The notes beneath the pieces are model-generated. The model did not search any database and was not told the DNA's origin. It worked only from the letters and a program-made list of their open reading frames with translations. Below, in pieces: positions 33,138-45,829 of a stretch of DNA of 64,000 nucleotides (its first letter is position 1; every line of letters begins with the position of its first letter). The stretch spans positions 90,835,140 through 90,899,139 of the forward strand of contig OY978526.1 of assembly GCA_963854835.1 (NCBI GenBank), given 5' to 3'. The DNA is from Megamerina dolium. Lineage: Eukaryota; Arthropoda; Insecta; Diptera; Megamerinidae. A program made the position numbers and the translations under genes.

Positions 33138-35522
33138 CAATAAATCTGGTTCACTATTTGTAGCCTCTAATTGGCGCATTGATGGTGGTAGTTTGTCATG
33201 ATGCAATGTATGTGTTGTGGTATGTAAATCCTGCAGACTGCTCCATGTATCCAAATCGAAATGCGATGATGGAGATGGTGCTGTGCCTGCCAATGTTGAA
33301 GTTGTTTCACTTGAATCGATTGCTTGAAAATCCAATGACTGGTGCATCGCTGTTGAGGTTGGTGTTGTTGTGCTTGCGGCTGGTGTAATAGTCTGATCTG
33401 ATGCAGTTGCTTTTGTTATTGCTGTGGTGCCAAGACCAAATACTTGTGGACTCAATTTGCTGGGCACGAATGCGATTTGCGACGAATTGCGAGTCGAGTT
33501 GCGTATGCCAGTGCGATAATCTTCTAGCAGCGCATATGTATCTGCGGTGGCAGCGACAGCAACATTGTTGCCATACATTTTACGTTGTCCCCCATTTAGA
33601 CATGAGGGATGTAAAAATTGTTGCTCCTCAATCGCTGCTGTGGTCGTGCTGGCAGAGTGCAGCGAAATATCGTCCATTGATACATGCGGCATGTGTGGCA
33701 CGTCTGTTTGCCGTTCCATTAGGGTGAGTACATCGTCACAGGAGCGTGTTGCAGTCAAACTGGATGCTGGGCTCTTTATCATATTGAAATTTGCCAGTAA
33801 ATTTGGTCGGCGTTGGGCGTAGGTGCTGTTCGGCGGTGTTTTGGGATCTGGCATGGCACGTACTGTGAGACGTTTGTCATTGACTAGATCGAAATTATTG
33901 AAAATGCCCACGGGGCGAGCAGCGCTGGGTCCAAGACGCATGCGCATTTCGGGTACAACCGGAAAATCCACAACCAATATGCGATCCGATATGTTTGTGC
34001 AGTCATTGTGAAAGCCGATGCCAGAGTCTGAGTTCGATGTTGTTGTTGAAATCTCACTGTGATTGCTTGGCTGTGGCGAGTGAGCTGCTGCTGCCACTGC
34101 TACGGCAGCGTGAACACCATTTGGATAGTCATCGGATATATGACGCGTTGCAGGTGGCAATATACGCATTGTGTACATGCTGCGTATCAGATTCACTACA
34201 TATTCCGAGTTATTGGGAAATTCTAGGCACAAATTCGAGATGGGATCTTTCGTGCAATGTATACGAAACTCTGTGGCTCGCGAGACATGCGCATAATGTT
34301 CACACTGTTTCGTGTCGATCACAAAGACATGACAACTGTTCGATATGCTAATGTGACCGGTGTTTGAACTGGTCGCTACTGGACGCAAATCGTCCTTGGC
34401 ATCTTCATCATCATCGTCATCATCGTCTTCGTCCAATTGTGAGGTGTGTACTGCGCTGGTAACAAGTCCAAAGAATCGATTTTCACTTTCCGATGAAGAG
34501 CTTACATAATTTAGGCGTTCGGACGCATAACTTGCCAGTACATTGCCGCTGGCGGCTTGTAAACGTAAACAATCGGGTAAAATCGTCATCAGCACTGTGG
34601 TAGGTTGACGTTTCTCTTGACGCAGCTTTCGGATACATGAACGCACCGTTTGCAGTTTGGAACTATGCGATATTTGCTTTGGCATCTCTATGGTACCCAA
34701 ATACCCGACTATGGCACGATATTCTAACGCAGCGGTAGGTACACGTACCATTGCACTCACATTAGCTACGTCAGACGACAGCAAAGGTGCCTTGCTCATG
34801 GCACTACTATTATTGATTGGTGATGCTTTTGGAACATTTGTATTGTTACTTTGTTGTATAGTTAATGGCAAATCTTCGATGAGTGGCCTTAACGTTTGCA
34901 TTTCTGCTGGTTTTATAATAGGCGTTGAAGCTCCTGGCATTTTTACCAATTGCGGCCGATGCAATTGGTGTTGCATTGTACGTTTCTTTTGTGGCGAATT
35001 GCGTAAGCGATGCATCTTTGTCTTATGATGTAAGTAACGAGGCTTTGCTCGAGCACCACTGGTACCGGCAATGCCGCCAAGGAAACCTGGTGAAGCACTC
35101 AAAGCAACCGCACCGCCATCACATGATTGCTGTTGCATCATTAAAGCGGCATTTTCTTCGTCCGAACTGTCCGAGTAGTAATTTTCAGCAATTTGCATGC
35201 GTATACTACCGAACGAGTTACCAATTAGTTGAACCACTGTCTCGTGCGGCAGCTTCGATACGTTGAGACCATTTACAGAGATCAGAAAATCCCCGGCACG
35301 CAAGCCAGCCTGATCTGCTGGTGAATTTGTTACAATACATGATAGACGACAGGGTTGCTGCCCTGAAATGGTGAATCCGAATCCATTATAACCACGACGT
35401 ACCTCTACAGTGCGTGTGCCATAGTTGGGACGTTTTTTGCGTCTACGCTGATGCGCATGCGTCGCTGTTGACGTTGATGTTGCAGCATTCGAGAGTGGAT
35501 GATGATGATGCATATTGGTGAA
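33138..35522 (-). CDS. loco: loco-like RGS12/14-family gene: PDZ and PTB exon
   Basis: A 792-codon exon starting at ATG 35513 and ending at the phase-0 donor at 33137. Residues about 34-110 form a PDZ domain, with GFGF carboxylate-binding loop at 44-47 and LRAGDFLISVNGLNV. The order PDZ then SDSSDEE closely resembles the N-terminus of RGS12. Residues about 263-447 form a PTB/PID domain (ALEYRAIVGYLGTIEMP to EYVVNLIRSMY), with an acidic insertion at 361-371. The rest is low-complexity Ser/Thr/Pro linker. In Drosophila the long Loco isoform is a G-alpha-i regulator (PDZ, PTB, RGS, Ras-binding, GoLoco) acting at the cell cortex in glia and asymmetric division. The RGS and later domains must be in exons outside this window. 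An acceptor, TTTTCTATTGTAG, sits just before 35522, leaving nine leader bases, so a noncoding 5' exon lies upstream. Confidence 0.88.
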
Positions 35523-35535
35523 CTACAATAGAAAA
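35523..35535 (-). promoter_or_regulatory. loco: 3' splice site before the loco-like start codon
   Basis: Minus-strand TTTTCTATTGTAG|TTCACCAATATG. A pyrimidine-rich tract and TAG end nine bases before the ATG at 35513, so the start codon lies just inside an internal exon. Confidence 0.65.
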
Positions 35536-37578
35536 AACGACTTTTAATTTTACTGCACTTGACAAGTTCAATGCAAAAATGAAATATGTTTTACCTATTC
35601 TACATAAATCTACAACGTTCACGTTTGATTTAAATAATTCAGAAAATGTTAACGCTCCAAATAAAATTTTCAATGACAACGTTCAATTTGCTGGTTAACT
35701 CTGTATATTGTAATGCTTAAATATGACATGATCTGCTTGTTGCGTGCGCTGCATTTTATCGCTTTTGTTTTAATTATACACAAGTACATATATATTACAC
35801 TGATGACGTTTTGTTGTTGTTGGAGTATGGAATGTACGCAGCCGCAACGGCATCAACTACTACAACTACTACTACTTGACTTGTAGCAAGTATGCAACGG
35901 AGACACAGGTAGAAATCCAGTTTCTTTTTTCGTTTTTCTTTTCTAAATTTTTCAACTTTTGATATTCGTTGTTGGCGTTGACTTTGTTATATATGTTCAC
36001 ACGTACATTCGTTAGCCTGTTTTCATTGAGAAAATATTTAAATTCTTTCTTAATATGCAACCATTGAGGAATTTCCTTCATATGTGGAATTTTCAATGTA
36101 CCACTTATAGAAGACAACTTGCAAGAGATTTTTTAAAGGAATATTGCTTTATACATATTAGGTTAAACACTTGAAAATTCTAGATCTATATTAGTTATAT
36201 CTTCTAATCTTTTAGCATTTTCAAAACGTAGAACTCATACGATCTCTCAATATTGAAATTAACACTTTTATATTAAATAAATAAAAGCAATTTTTTCATA
36301 TGAACACAAAAGTACGAAAATAATTTTTTTTTCCAAAATTATATCAATTGCAGAACGTACGCAAGCGCAACTACTGCACAAATGTCAAATAAACAACATG
36401 AAGATGGTAAATAACAAATTTGAAAAGACAAATATTGCCAACCACTTTATAATAGCAGACACAGACGATGCGTCAACTCCAGAATCAATAATAATGCCTA
36501 AAGTCCACACCACGCATTATATGCTTTTTCGCAGCCAACTATCGATATATTCTATTCTTGTGTTAGTTTTTAAACAAAGAAAAAACGAAAAACTTTTAGC
36601 GTGACAAGCGTCGTATGTAACTTGAAATGCATAAAAGCGTAGAATGCGTAAAAAGTGTGAAACGCGAGGAACGCGGTGACGATTTTCAGGTTAAAAGAGC
36701 AAAATTAAATACAACTGCATCGGCAAACACATGCGTTACTATTATGTTACGCTGAATATAAATCATAGGCATTAATCTTTCCTCATTTCCTATATTCACG
36801 AATTCAATTTGTCGCAGCACAAGTTCGAGCGTGAAAAATTGATCTTAATAAACGTACACCAAGTACATCAGATATCGTAGTTGCACCTCTGCACAAACTC
36901 ATATTTGTTCGAAAACAATGTTGCTAGTCCTCGATTTTCCACCACACGGGAGACTAGTGATATTGAGCAGAGGCACAAACCATGAAGGTATTCCTTACAT
37001 TATGATTGCATAATTTTCGGCTGTAAAATAAACAAATTTTTTTCCAATAACAGTCATTCCATTTACGTATATATGTATATTTACCTGTCCGTTCATACCA
37101 AGAATTGAAAATTGTGTATGTGATAATTTGTAGAATGAATAAAAACTCAATAATTGCATTTTGGTTTTACATAAAGCGGTGGTATTTTTATTTACCTTCA
37201 TTTCATATGAAATAATTAAATGTACATAAATGTATAATTTATTAAATATGCATATTTGACGATTTTGTTGTTGCTACTGCTGATGTTGCTGCTGTTTTTG
37301 CTATTTAATTTAAATTATAATATATGTATATGTATATTTTGTATATGTATAACTTTGTTAAAAGTTTTCTCTTAGATATTTATTATTATTACTTTCCTTT
37401 GTTTTTTTTTTTTTTAATTTTTCATATGTACCTATGTGTACGTATGTATGCATGTATATTAAAGAGCCAACATATGCAAATGATATTTATATATGTATAG
37501 TATTCATGTATGTGTGTTAAATATTTTATATTTTCATATTTTTTATGATTGATTTATTCATATTATTATTATTGTATG

Positions 37579-37581
<3 letters not shown>

Positions 37582-37639
<58 letters not shown>
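37582..37639. repeat. (TA)n microsatellite, about 58 bp
   Basis: Uninterrupted alternating TA, likely to be length-variable and easy to mis-assemble. Confidence 0.95.
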
Positions 37640-37641
<2 letters not shown>

Positions 37642-38380
37642 TATGTATTGTATAATAAATTTACTATTCCATATATATATATTGTATATGTATTTAGGTG
37701 TGTATGAAATTTTTATTAATAGTAATTTGCATTTTTTAAGTTTCATGGATCATTATAATTATGCTTTTTTTTGTTTTTTATTTTTTAGCGATTTCTAAGA
37801 AATATGTTGCTGTGTGTAAAATTACTGATATACAAAATTTATTCTTAAATATTAATTATTACTATAATAACTATGTAAATATGTTTTATTTATTATTATT
37901 TTATTTTAACAATTTAAATATGCATAATAAACTAAAAAGCTTGTTTATTTTTATTTATTTAATTATACATACATTTCTTTGCATAAAGTTGTTTTTTTTT
38001 ATTGCAATAGGCAGACATTGATTAAAAAATAAGAATATTATTTCATTTTATATATTTTGTATGGATGAGTTGGTAAGATTAGTGTACGTCAGATCAATGG
38101 ATTCTTAATTGAAATAAATAATTGTAAGTATATTCGATTAATACATATGCTCTTAAGTAAAAACAGTAAAAGTAAACTAATTGAATATTGATATACATAC
38201 ATATATGTATATACTTTATATATGTATGTAGATATTTTTTTAAAGGAACATAACAATAGTTTACATGTAGTTAGTTGAAGTTTTGTTTATCTATTTATAT
38301 TTCGATATGCATTTAAGCATAATACATACATTCATATAATCGCAGCACTTTTATATATGTATTAAAATTAGGACATTAAT

Positions 38381-38415
38381 ACCTACCTACTTATTACGGT
38401 AATAAGTATGTAGGT
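38381..38415. repeat. 35-bp near-perfect palindrome
   Basis: Arms ACCTACCTACTTATTAC and GTAATAAGTATGTAGGT pair at 16 of 17 positions around a single G. It could extrude as a cruciform or fold as a hairpin in RNA. No protein or RNA role is shown. Confidence 0.85.
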
Positions 38416-38874
38416 ATGTATATTTTTTCCGTTTAAAACTTGATCGAATTCGATTTCAAATAAAATCATATAAAGCAGAGTTCGGGAAAATATGCTACAT
38501 GAACGAGTATTTTTTATTTTTTACAAATTTTGAGTGAAAAGTTGAAATTTTGCCATCGTTGATATGAACAAAATTTATTATTCATATTTGAACGTTTATT
38601 CATAAATGAACGATTAAAGATTTTGTCTTTTATTCATAAATGAACGATATGATATGATATTAAAAACAAAATGAAAGTTAAGATGGCGGGTTTGTGTCTC
38701 TTCGTTAAAATTCCCAAAAGGTAGTATGAACAACTCCCATTAACATTGTCTCAACATTTTTCTGAAACGTACTTATTCACTATCTTCTCGCTTAAGAGAG
38801 CTTCATTATCAAATTGATATATTTATAAATTACTTTCTAACACTGAAATGCTGCCACAAGAGGGGTGAAATATA

Positions 38875-39955
38875 TCAGGTGTAGTAAAAAAAATCCATTA
38901 TTTGTCCAATAGGTGGCTTTAGTAATCTATATCTCGCGTTGTATAAGTGCGAATGGGTTACGCTATATGGCGATAGAAAGATATGATTTCGTACTAAATA
39001 AACAGGCAGTTTTGTGATAATAATGATAATAATGATGATGATGTTAAAGATGCACCACGCTCTGGAAGACCAATTGTCGAAAACATCGATAAAATAATGG
39101 AATTCGTCGAGTCTGACAGTCATGTAAGTACTGTTTCTATTGCCCAGGAGCTAAACATTCCACAAAACACCGTTTGGAACCATTTCAATAAGGCTGGATA
39201 AAAAAAGAAGCTCGATGTATGGGTGCCACACGAGTTAACGGAATCGTGCGAATCGCTGCTGAATCGCAACAAAATCGATCCATTTCTGAAGCGGATGGTT
39301 ACTGGTGATGAAAAGTGGGTCATTTACGACGACGTCAAGCAAAAACGGTCATGGTCGAATCGCGGTGAGCCGACGCAAACGGTGGGCAAGCCAGGGCTCA
39401 CGGTCAGGAAGGTTTTGCTATGTGTTCGGTGGGATTGGCAGGGAATCATCTACTATGAGCTGCTCCTCTACGGCCAATCTCTTAATTTGGACTTGTACTG
39501 TCAACAATTGGACCGTCTGAAGGAAGCAATCGCCCAGAAGTGACCAGCTTTAGCCAATCGGAGAGGAATTGTGTTCCATCAGGACAACGCCAGGCCACAC
39601 ACACATCGATAGTGACTCGCTAGAAGTTCTGGGAGCTTGGTTGGGAGGTTCTTATGCATCCACCTTATAGTCCGGACCTGGCACCAAGTGATTACTACCT
39701 GTTTCTGTCTATGGCGAATGATTTTGCTGGTGAAAAATTCGCCTCGAGAGAAGCTTGTGAAAATCGGCTGTCCCAGTTTTTTGCCAATAGGGACGAGGGT
39801 TTCTATGAGAGTGGCATTCTGAAATTATCTTCAAAATCGCAAGAAGTTATCAAACAAAACGGTGCATATTTTACCTAAATCTGATCATTCTAACCATGCT
39901 AAATAAAACCTTCAATTTAATGCAAAAATAATGAATTTCTTTTTACTAGACCTTA
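38875..39955 (+). mobile_element. mariner element, degenerate (AGGTGTAGTAAAAA ends)
   Basis: Left end TCAGGTGTAGTAAAAAAAAT and right end, in reverse complement, TAAGGTCTAGTAAAAAGAAA are flanked by TA. The transposase starts near the HTH region (DAPRSGRPIVENIDKI, STVSIAQELNIPQNTVWNHF). It continues VTGDEKWVIYDDVKQKRSW, GIIYYELLLYGQSLNLDLYC, FHQDNARPHTH, PPYSPDLAPSDYYLF and ends ENRLSQFFANRDEGFYESG and KSQEVIKQNGAYFT. A stop (TAA, about 39199), a TGA after AIAQK and a frameshift in ARPHTH inactivate it. The first HTH is missing. Confidence 0.9.
39223..39878 (+). pseudogene. Mariner transposase catalytic region, broken
   Basis: Open segments 39223-39543 and 39654-39878 hold the three catalytic aspartate motifs (VTGDEKW, FHQDNA across the break, LAPSDYYLF). 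The TGA at 39541 and a frameshift with a stop in between separate them. Confidence 0.88.
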
Positions 39956-39957
39956 TA

Positions 39958-40547
39958 TAAACACATTCATGTATGTAAGTTTTTGAGCAGACTTTTTTCG
40001 AACTCTGATATAAAGTATACATTTTCTTTTATTATTATGGATGTATGTATGTAGCTGATTGAAACAAGTTGCATATTACAATTTTGTTATACTTATATAT
40101 TTTAAATACTCTTTTTGTTTTTCTCTTTTTTTGTGATGAAATAATTTTTATAACTATTTGTTTTATTAGTTAGCAATTATTATTATTATTATTATTATTA
40201 TTATTTATTTATTCGGTCTTATTTTCAATTATACTTTCTCAAATACATTTCATTTTTTTGTATGATTCATCATGTTATTATATGCTAATCAGTCTTTATG
40301 TAAAAAATGAAATAAGACTAAAAAATGATTATATTGATAACAAAAAAAAAAAAATCATTATATAATTGGAGTACAGAAAAACTAAAGCAAATTATTTTAA
40401 TTGGACATTTATGTAATTTCGATTTTAGGCAAAAAATATTTTGGGGTTTTATTTTGTAGGTTAGAAATGAAAAATATCATGTCAATGTCCTATAGCTTTG
40501 TTTTTCAGTTGATACATCATTCGGAGCCTAAACTGGTCAACATGGTC
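39958..40547. other. Noncoding interval with TAT microsatellite
   Basis: A (TTA)n tract lies at about 40175-40210. No gene. Confidence 0.5.
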
Positions 40548-40640
40548 GATGTCATACTTGAATTTATTTAATCTAGCTATCGTCAAAACACTTTTGTGGG
40601 TAGTGGTGCGTTTTCTTTTGTTAAAACTGATTTTTTATAC
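40548..40640 (+). mobile_element. Scrap of the 24.9-kb mariner 5' end
   Basis: ACTTGAATTTATTTAATCTAGCTATCGTCAAAACACTTTTGTG-type sequence at about 40555-40597 parallels the sequence at 24889-24932 (TTTAATTTCTTGAATTTAGCC, GTCAAAACACTTTTGTG). No further transposon sequence is identifiable. Confidence 0.45.
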
Positions 40641-41136
40641 TGAAAATTAGTGACAGGAGCAGAAAAAATATAAATCAAGAAATAAAAATTAATTTGAATT
40701 TTTATTGATAATTCTTAAATAATAAAAATCCATGCTATTTAGAGCATGTCGATATTTTTAATTCAATTCAATCATTTAAATGCTTATGTACTGTTAAAGA
40801 AAACCAGAAATTGCATAAACATGTGTGCGTTGGGTAAATGTTGTCTGTTAAAGTGGGCATTTTCAATAATCAAATTTTTCAACATGTAATTTTTTAGTAT
40901 TGAATTTTATATTTTTAATTGTTATTTCGAATAGCTTCAAATAAAGTTGTTATCAAGCAGTGTGCATAAGATAGATCGTATTTTAAAGTTGTAAAACTGG
41001 CTGGTAAAACGTAGTAGAAACTTCAGTAATAAATATGAATGAAATTCAAAAATCAGAGATGAGAAATTATTTTGTAAGAATAATATGTAATACCTTTGTC
41101 ATATTGTCTCGTTACAAATGTTCAGCGTATTATTAA

Positions 41137-41170
<34 letters not shown>

Positions 41171-42350
41171 GTTAAGATTAATTTTGTTAAAATGTACTTA
41201 GTATACTTATATTGATGAATTCCTTTGCAAAATGTTTCTTAAACTCGAAATCAAAATGGTCATAGTAAATTATAAATTTATGTACTTTGTCATCATTTTG
41301 CGAACATTATTTTGGGGTTATTCTGAATTTACTAATATACAATATTATATATTTGCATTTCATAAAAAATGTTTTGACAAATTATTCTTAGATAGTACAT
41401 TAAAAGCATTCATTTTTGCATCATACAAATTTTCTACAATAATATGAATATATTATTTTTTAGTTATGAATTTTTACACAATAAATTTTATTGGCTTAGT
41501 GTGTATGTGTGTGTATGAAAATATTTTCGTATAGTTCATAGTTGGCATAGTACATACATATGTTGTGATATTGTTTATTTATTTATTTATTTATGTATAC
41601 GATAGTGTAAGTATGAATGTTTTAAAATATTTTAAATAAATTTATTTTAATTTTTTTTTCATCTTTAACAATAGCAAAAAGCTTTTACACAATTTGTGGT
41701 TTTTGTTTTTTTGCGGTGAATTGAATTCGTATGAGTTAGCAGGATAATTAGAATTGTAGGCGTAAAGCAATTGATAGTAAATTGTATGTATGTAGGTAGG
41801 TGTATGGCTTGTAGAAATATTTGTAATTTTTTTTTTTGTTTAATTTCAATTATAGGATTATATATTTTATTTGATTGATTTATTATTTCTTTATTATTAC
41901 ATTAAAAACCATTTTTCCAGCAATAAATTCGCTTATTTTTATTTGTTGTGTCAATATATAATTATGATATGATTAGTTTAGGAAGTAGTAAAGAGAGAGC
42001 GGAAGTAGAAGAACAAAATTGAAGTAGAAGTAGAACAATAATCATAATAATAATAATCAGGGTTCAGATTTTGGTGGTAGACAAAAAATAAAGAGAAAAC
42101 ATCATCAATATTTGAGATTATTTCTATATTTCCATCAATTTAAAGTTTGAGTAAAATTTCAATATTAAAAAATTATTCCAAAATAGAAATAAAAAAATCC
42201 AATCCCTGGTAATAAAAATTATAATTTTAATAATTAGCCAGTTCATAAGTTGTTGTTTGTTATTTTATCGTTGTATGGTTTCATAATGTTACAATTGTTG
42301 TATCAGCATTGTTGCTGTTCCACATACAAAATTTCAATAGTATCAATAGG
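40641..42350. other. Noncoding interval
   Basis: AT-rich, with an ATT microsatellite at about 41139-41171. No gene recognised. Confidence 0.5.
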
Positions 42351-42351
42351 T

Positions 42352-42512
42352 GCTTTTCCAGTAATAATTATCCAGTAAATAAATTTTTGAGAATTTGACA
42401 ACAATCGCTCTCAAAGAGAAAAGGTGTGTTTTCGTACTTTTCCAGTAATAATTATCCAGTAAACAAATTTCTGAGAATTTGACAACATTCGCTCTCAAAG
42501 AGAAAAATATGC
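42352..42512. repeat. 84-bp tandem duplication inside a MITE
   Basis: TTCCAGTAATAATTATCCAG and the following GAATTTGACAACA and CGCTCTCAAAGAGAAAA occur at 42356 and again at 42440. Only a few bases differ between the copies. Confidence 0.88.
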
Positions 42513-42812
42513 CAAATAGTACATGAACACAAAACCTGCAAATTTCACGAACAGCTGATATTTCACTAAGTAAATTGCAATTGTTCATTTGCCTGTTAGT
42601 TTCTTTTGCTTATGATCAGCTGTTTTTTCTACTTGCAAGTCTTTACTGGCATAAATTTGTGCAGTAACAATTTGCAACTTTCCCTCAAAATGAAATGTCA
42701 TGTCGCTCTCTCAATTTCCCCTTCTTTGCAAGTTTTTTGGGTACGAGAACGTCAAAACGTGATAGTTTGTAACAATTATCACAAACTATTGCGTACGAGA
42801 ACACTCCTAATG
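42352..42812. mobile_element. MITE copy 1 (TTCTCGTAC/CCAGTAA family)
   Basis: The left side is the duplicated CGTACTTTTCCAGTAA block and the right side ends ATTGCGTACGAGAACACTCC. Internal sequence (CAGCTGTTTTTTCTACTTGC, CTCTCTCAATTTCCCCTTCT) parallels the neighbour at 42902-43276, so the two are diverged copies of one family in the same orientation. Ends are approximate. Confidence 0.6.
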
Positions 42813-42901
42813 CAACTTTGATAATTCTGACACCACCTAAAACAGATTTTGACATTTGACATTTTGACAAAACGCCATACAACGATAAAACATACAACAG
42901 T

Positions 42902-43276
42902 AGGTCCGTTCGCGTACTTTACTAGTAAAATTTCACTATCAACACGATTCAAGAGCGTAAGAATAATCTTCTCTAAAAAAGAGAACAAAGTGATAAAGTA
43001 CGCAAACGGAAAATATGTGAGATTTACTAGTAATTTCCAAACTCCTTCAGTTCTGTCACTTGTCAGTAAGAACAGCTGTTTTTTCTATGTTACGAATTCT
43101 TATTAGTAGAAATATTACCAGTAAAAATTTGCAAGAAATATCACAGAGAGGAAATAATTTGCTCTCTCTGAATTTCCTCTCTTTTACTGGTTTTTGGCGT
43201 ACGCGAACACATTTCCAGTAAGAAATAGTAAAATATTGAATAATTTGTAAAAACTATTACGTACGCGAACGGATCT
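42902..43276. mobile_element. MITE copy 2 (GTCCGTTCGCGTAC ends)
   Basis: Left end GGTCCGTTCGCGTACTTTAC and right end, in reverse complement, GATCCGTTCGCGTACGTAAT form inverted repeats 375 bp apart. The interior is non-coding and repeats CGTACGC and CCAGTAA/TTACTGG motifs. A target-site duplication is not obvious. Confidence 0.75.
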
Positions 43277-43279
43277 AGT

Positions 43280-45828
43280 ATATTCACAAGTAATGCGTTC
43301 TTTTACAACTTTCATTTAAAACATAAAACTTTACAACACCCTGTGAACTGTTTTGTATACATATTCATCTCTTCTTCTTTTGTTTGAAAATTTAAAAAGC
43401 GATTCTTAATAAAAATGCTAAATATTGAAGAATGATTTACGATTGTTCAAGCGTTGACCAACTTTTATATGCAACAAGTTAGCATAGAAACAAAGTTTAT
43501 TCACATAATAAAAATCTCAAGTGCAGATGAATGCATAAAAGTGTCGTACAAAGATCGAAATCTATGTTCACTTCTCCGAAGGGTTCTGCAGTATGTATTA
43601 TCAAATTGAGCTATCAAATTTCAATTTAAATTTTTTTTTGTGATGAATTGTTGGATTGATAAATTGATTTTTATTATTTATGAAATTCTTGAATGATATG
43701 GAAGAGATAATTTATTCGAATTTACTTATTTGTTGCACATCAAAAGATGTTTCACTTTGCCATAGATATTAAGTATGTACATTTAAGGGATAAAAAAAAA
43801 AAAAAATAATACATACATACAACGTAAAAACAAAATGTAATTATGTATATATACTTGTATACGTTAGAATTGCTACTATTCGCATTGATATGATGTTATT
43901 ATTTGAAAAAATATATTCATGTGTGTATGTTTGTGTAAAAATTTACTTAGTTTCATTGGTTTTTTTTTTTAGTTTCTTAAATAAAATATTTTAAATCATC
44001 ATTTATTCTTTTAATTTGTTGTTTTCTATGCCTATGTATACTATTGTATAATATATGTATAAATATGTATGAGTATATCCTGTTCAATTTACTAATTAAT
44101 AGCTTCCGATTTCCAATATATACTTCTTTAGGTTAGATTTATGTACCTTAAGAAAATTATTTGCAAATATTTCTTTGCAATTTTCTTCTTAGTTTCTGCT
44201 GTTTCTTTTTATTTTCTTTCGAAAGTCAATAATTCAATCATCGATAGTATGAGTATATAGACATTCACTACTATAAAAAAAATACATAAAAATAATTACA
44301 ATAATAATTTAACCTGCAGTAAAACTAAACTCTAGTACAATTAAATGACTAATTTCAATAACTCGATAAACTTGAATACTTAAATTCGCCAGTTTATTTT
44401 GAAAAGAAAGACACACATAGAAATTTTCAAATGATTGGCAACGCCGACGTAATATTAACATGTCACAGAGATTAGCGTAGTTCGTAGAAAGATGGTGAAC
44501 AAGCATACGATACGATGATGGGTATCCAGATTTGAATCGCGGTAGATAGCAAAAAATAAGCAAATTTTAAAATAATTTCAATGAATATATGGATGGTAAT
44601 TGTAATGTAATTAAATCACACCAATTATCGGATTTCTTTGATAAATTTCCCATATCAAAATCTACCAACATGTCAATTTATAAAGTCTTCTTTACTTTTA
44701 ATAATCCTTTTAAATTCAATCAACATTTGAAAATCACTAAATATCATTGAACTTTTGACTGACACCAATCGGCATTAAAGAACTTTTGCATATTCAATTC
44801 TATTCAGATTGTGGAAGCAACTTTTATCGCAAGCAAACATTCTATTGTAATCACATTATGTGGGGTACTGTGGGGTACATATCAATATTTTTACACCGTG
44901 TAGAAAATTTGGAAACCTATCCACAAAATTAATTATTTGTTTGTTCGTATGCTTTCATTGAACATGATACGAGTATAATAATTAAGTCAAAATGTTGTCA
45001 TACAATTATTTACTAGAAGAATTCGATTAAGAAACTTCGCTCTGACTTTTACAAGTGCGTGCACCAATTTTCATTACACCACATGCTGAATTGAATGTAA
45101 TTCTTTCTTTTATCAATTCGTGTTGTTATGCACTAAACTTTTGTTACGAAATTTAATTTAATCAAATAATATAATAAGAACATTTTAGAATGTAGATGAA
45201 TTTTTGTATGTATAGTATTGTATATAACGTTGATGATGATGGAATAAGAGAGAGAGAGAAGATAAACGAGAAAATTGATATATGCAAATTAATAAAAATG
45301 AAAATAAGTAGAGAGAATGAAAATGTGTAATTTAATTCAAAGTGCTTAAGTTCTAAATGTAAAATGAATGTGATGGTAATTTTTACACACTGTAGTGAAT
45401 TAAATAAATATCAAATTGATGGCAATTATTGTAAGCCGGTAAGATTTTTGGCAATTTTTAAATCGCTTGTAAGATATTAGATAAATAAGAAATTATATGA
45501 CTTTAATAGGATGCCACAGATAGTGTACTTTAAGGGGAGAGTAAGGGATAATTTGAAATAAAAAACACTCTTTTTCGCTGATTTTATTTATTTTATACCA
45601 AGAAAGTATGTTTCGAGTTTGAAAAGAATCGGTCGAGTAGATTTTGCAGGATCGTGTTCACGGACTTCGAAAAATTGGTTTTCCGTTCCCGGCAGCAATA
45701 TCGTTGTCTTGGAAAATGAAAAAAAAAATCGATTTTCCGAATCTGCTTATCGCTTACCCACCCCTTAAGGAGATTGAAATTAATTTTACGAATTTATTTT
45801 CAGTATTATTTAGTGATGGTCTGCACAT
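43280..45828. other. Noncoding interval
   Basis: No gene recognised across about 2.5 kb; AT-rich with a GA run near 45249-45260. If the 3' UTR of the tincar-like gene is very long it could extend toward this region, but nothing shows it. Confidence 0.45.
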
Positions 45829-45829
45829 A

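Larger units (their letters stand above)
35537..38870. other. Noncoding interval between the two host genes
   Basis: No coding exon recognised. The 5' noncoding exon and promoter of the loco-like long isoform should lie here or further right, but I cannot place them. Sequence is AT-rich with a long TA tract and a near-perfect palindrome (separate entries). Confidence 0.5.

Noticed and set aside
33401..34351. Plus-strand open frames over the PDZ/PTB exon
   Set aside because: Antisense shadows; the minus frame has two recognisable domains.
36398..36604. 68-codon plus-strand open frame as a small gene
   Set aside because: No domain, no convincing start context, no sign of conservation can be judged from one sequence.
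37582..37639. TATA-type promoter
   Set aside because: It is a simple (TA)n tract without initiator context or a nearby exon.
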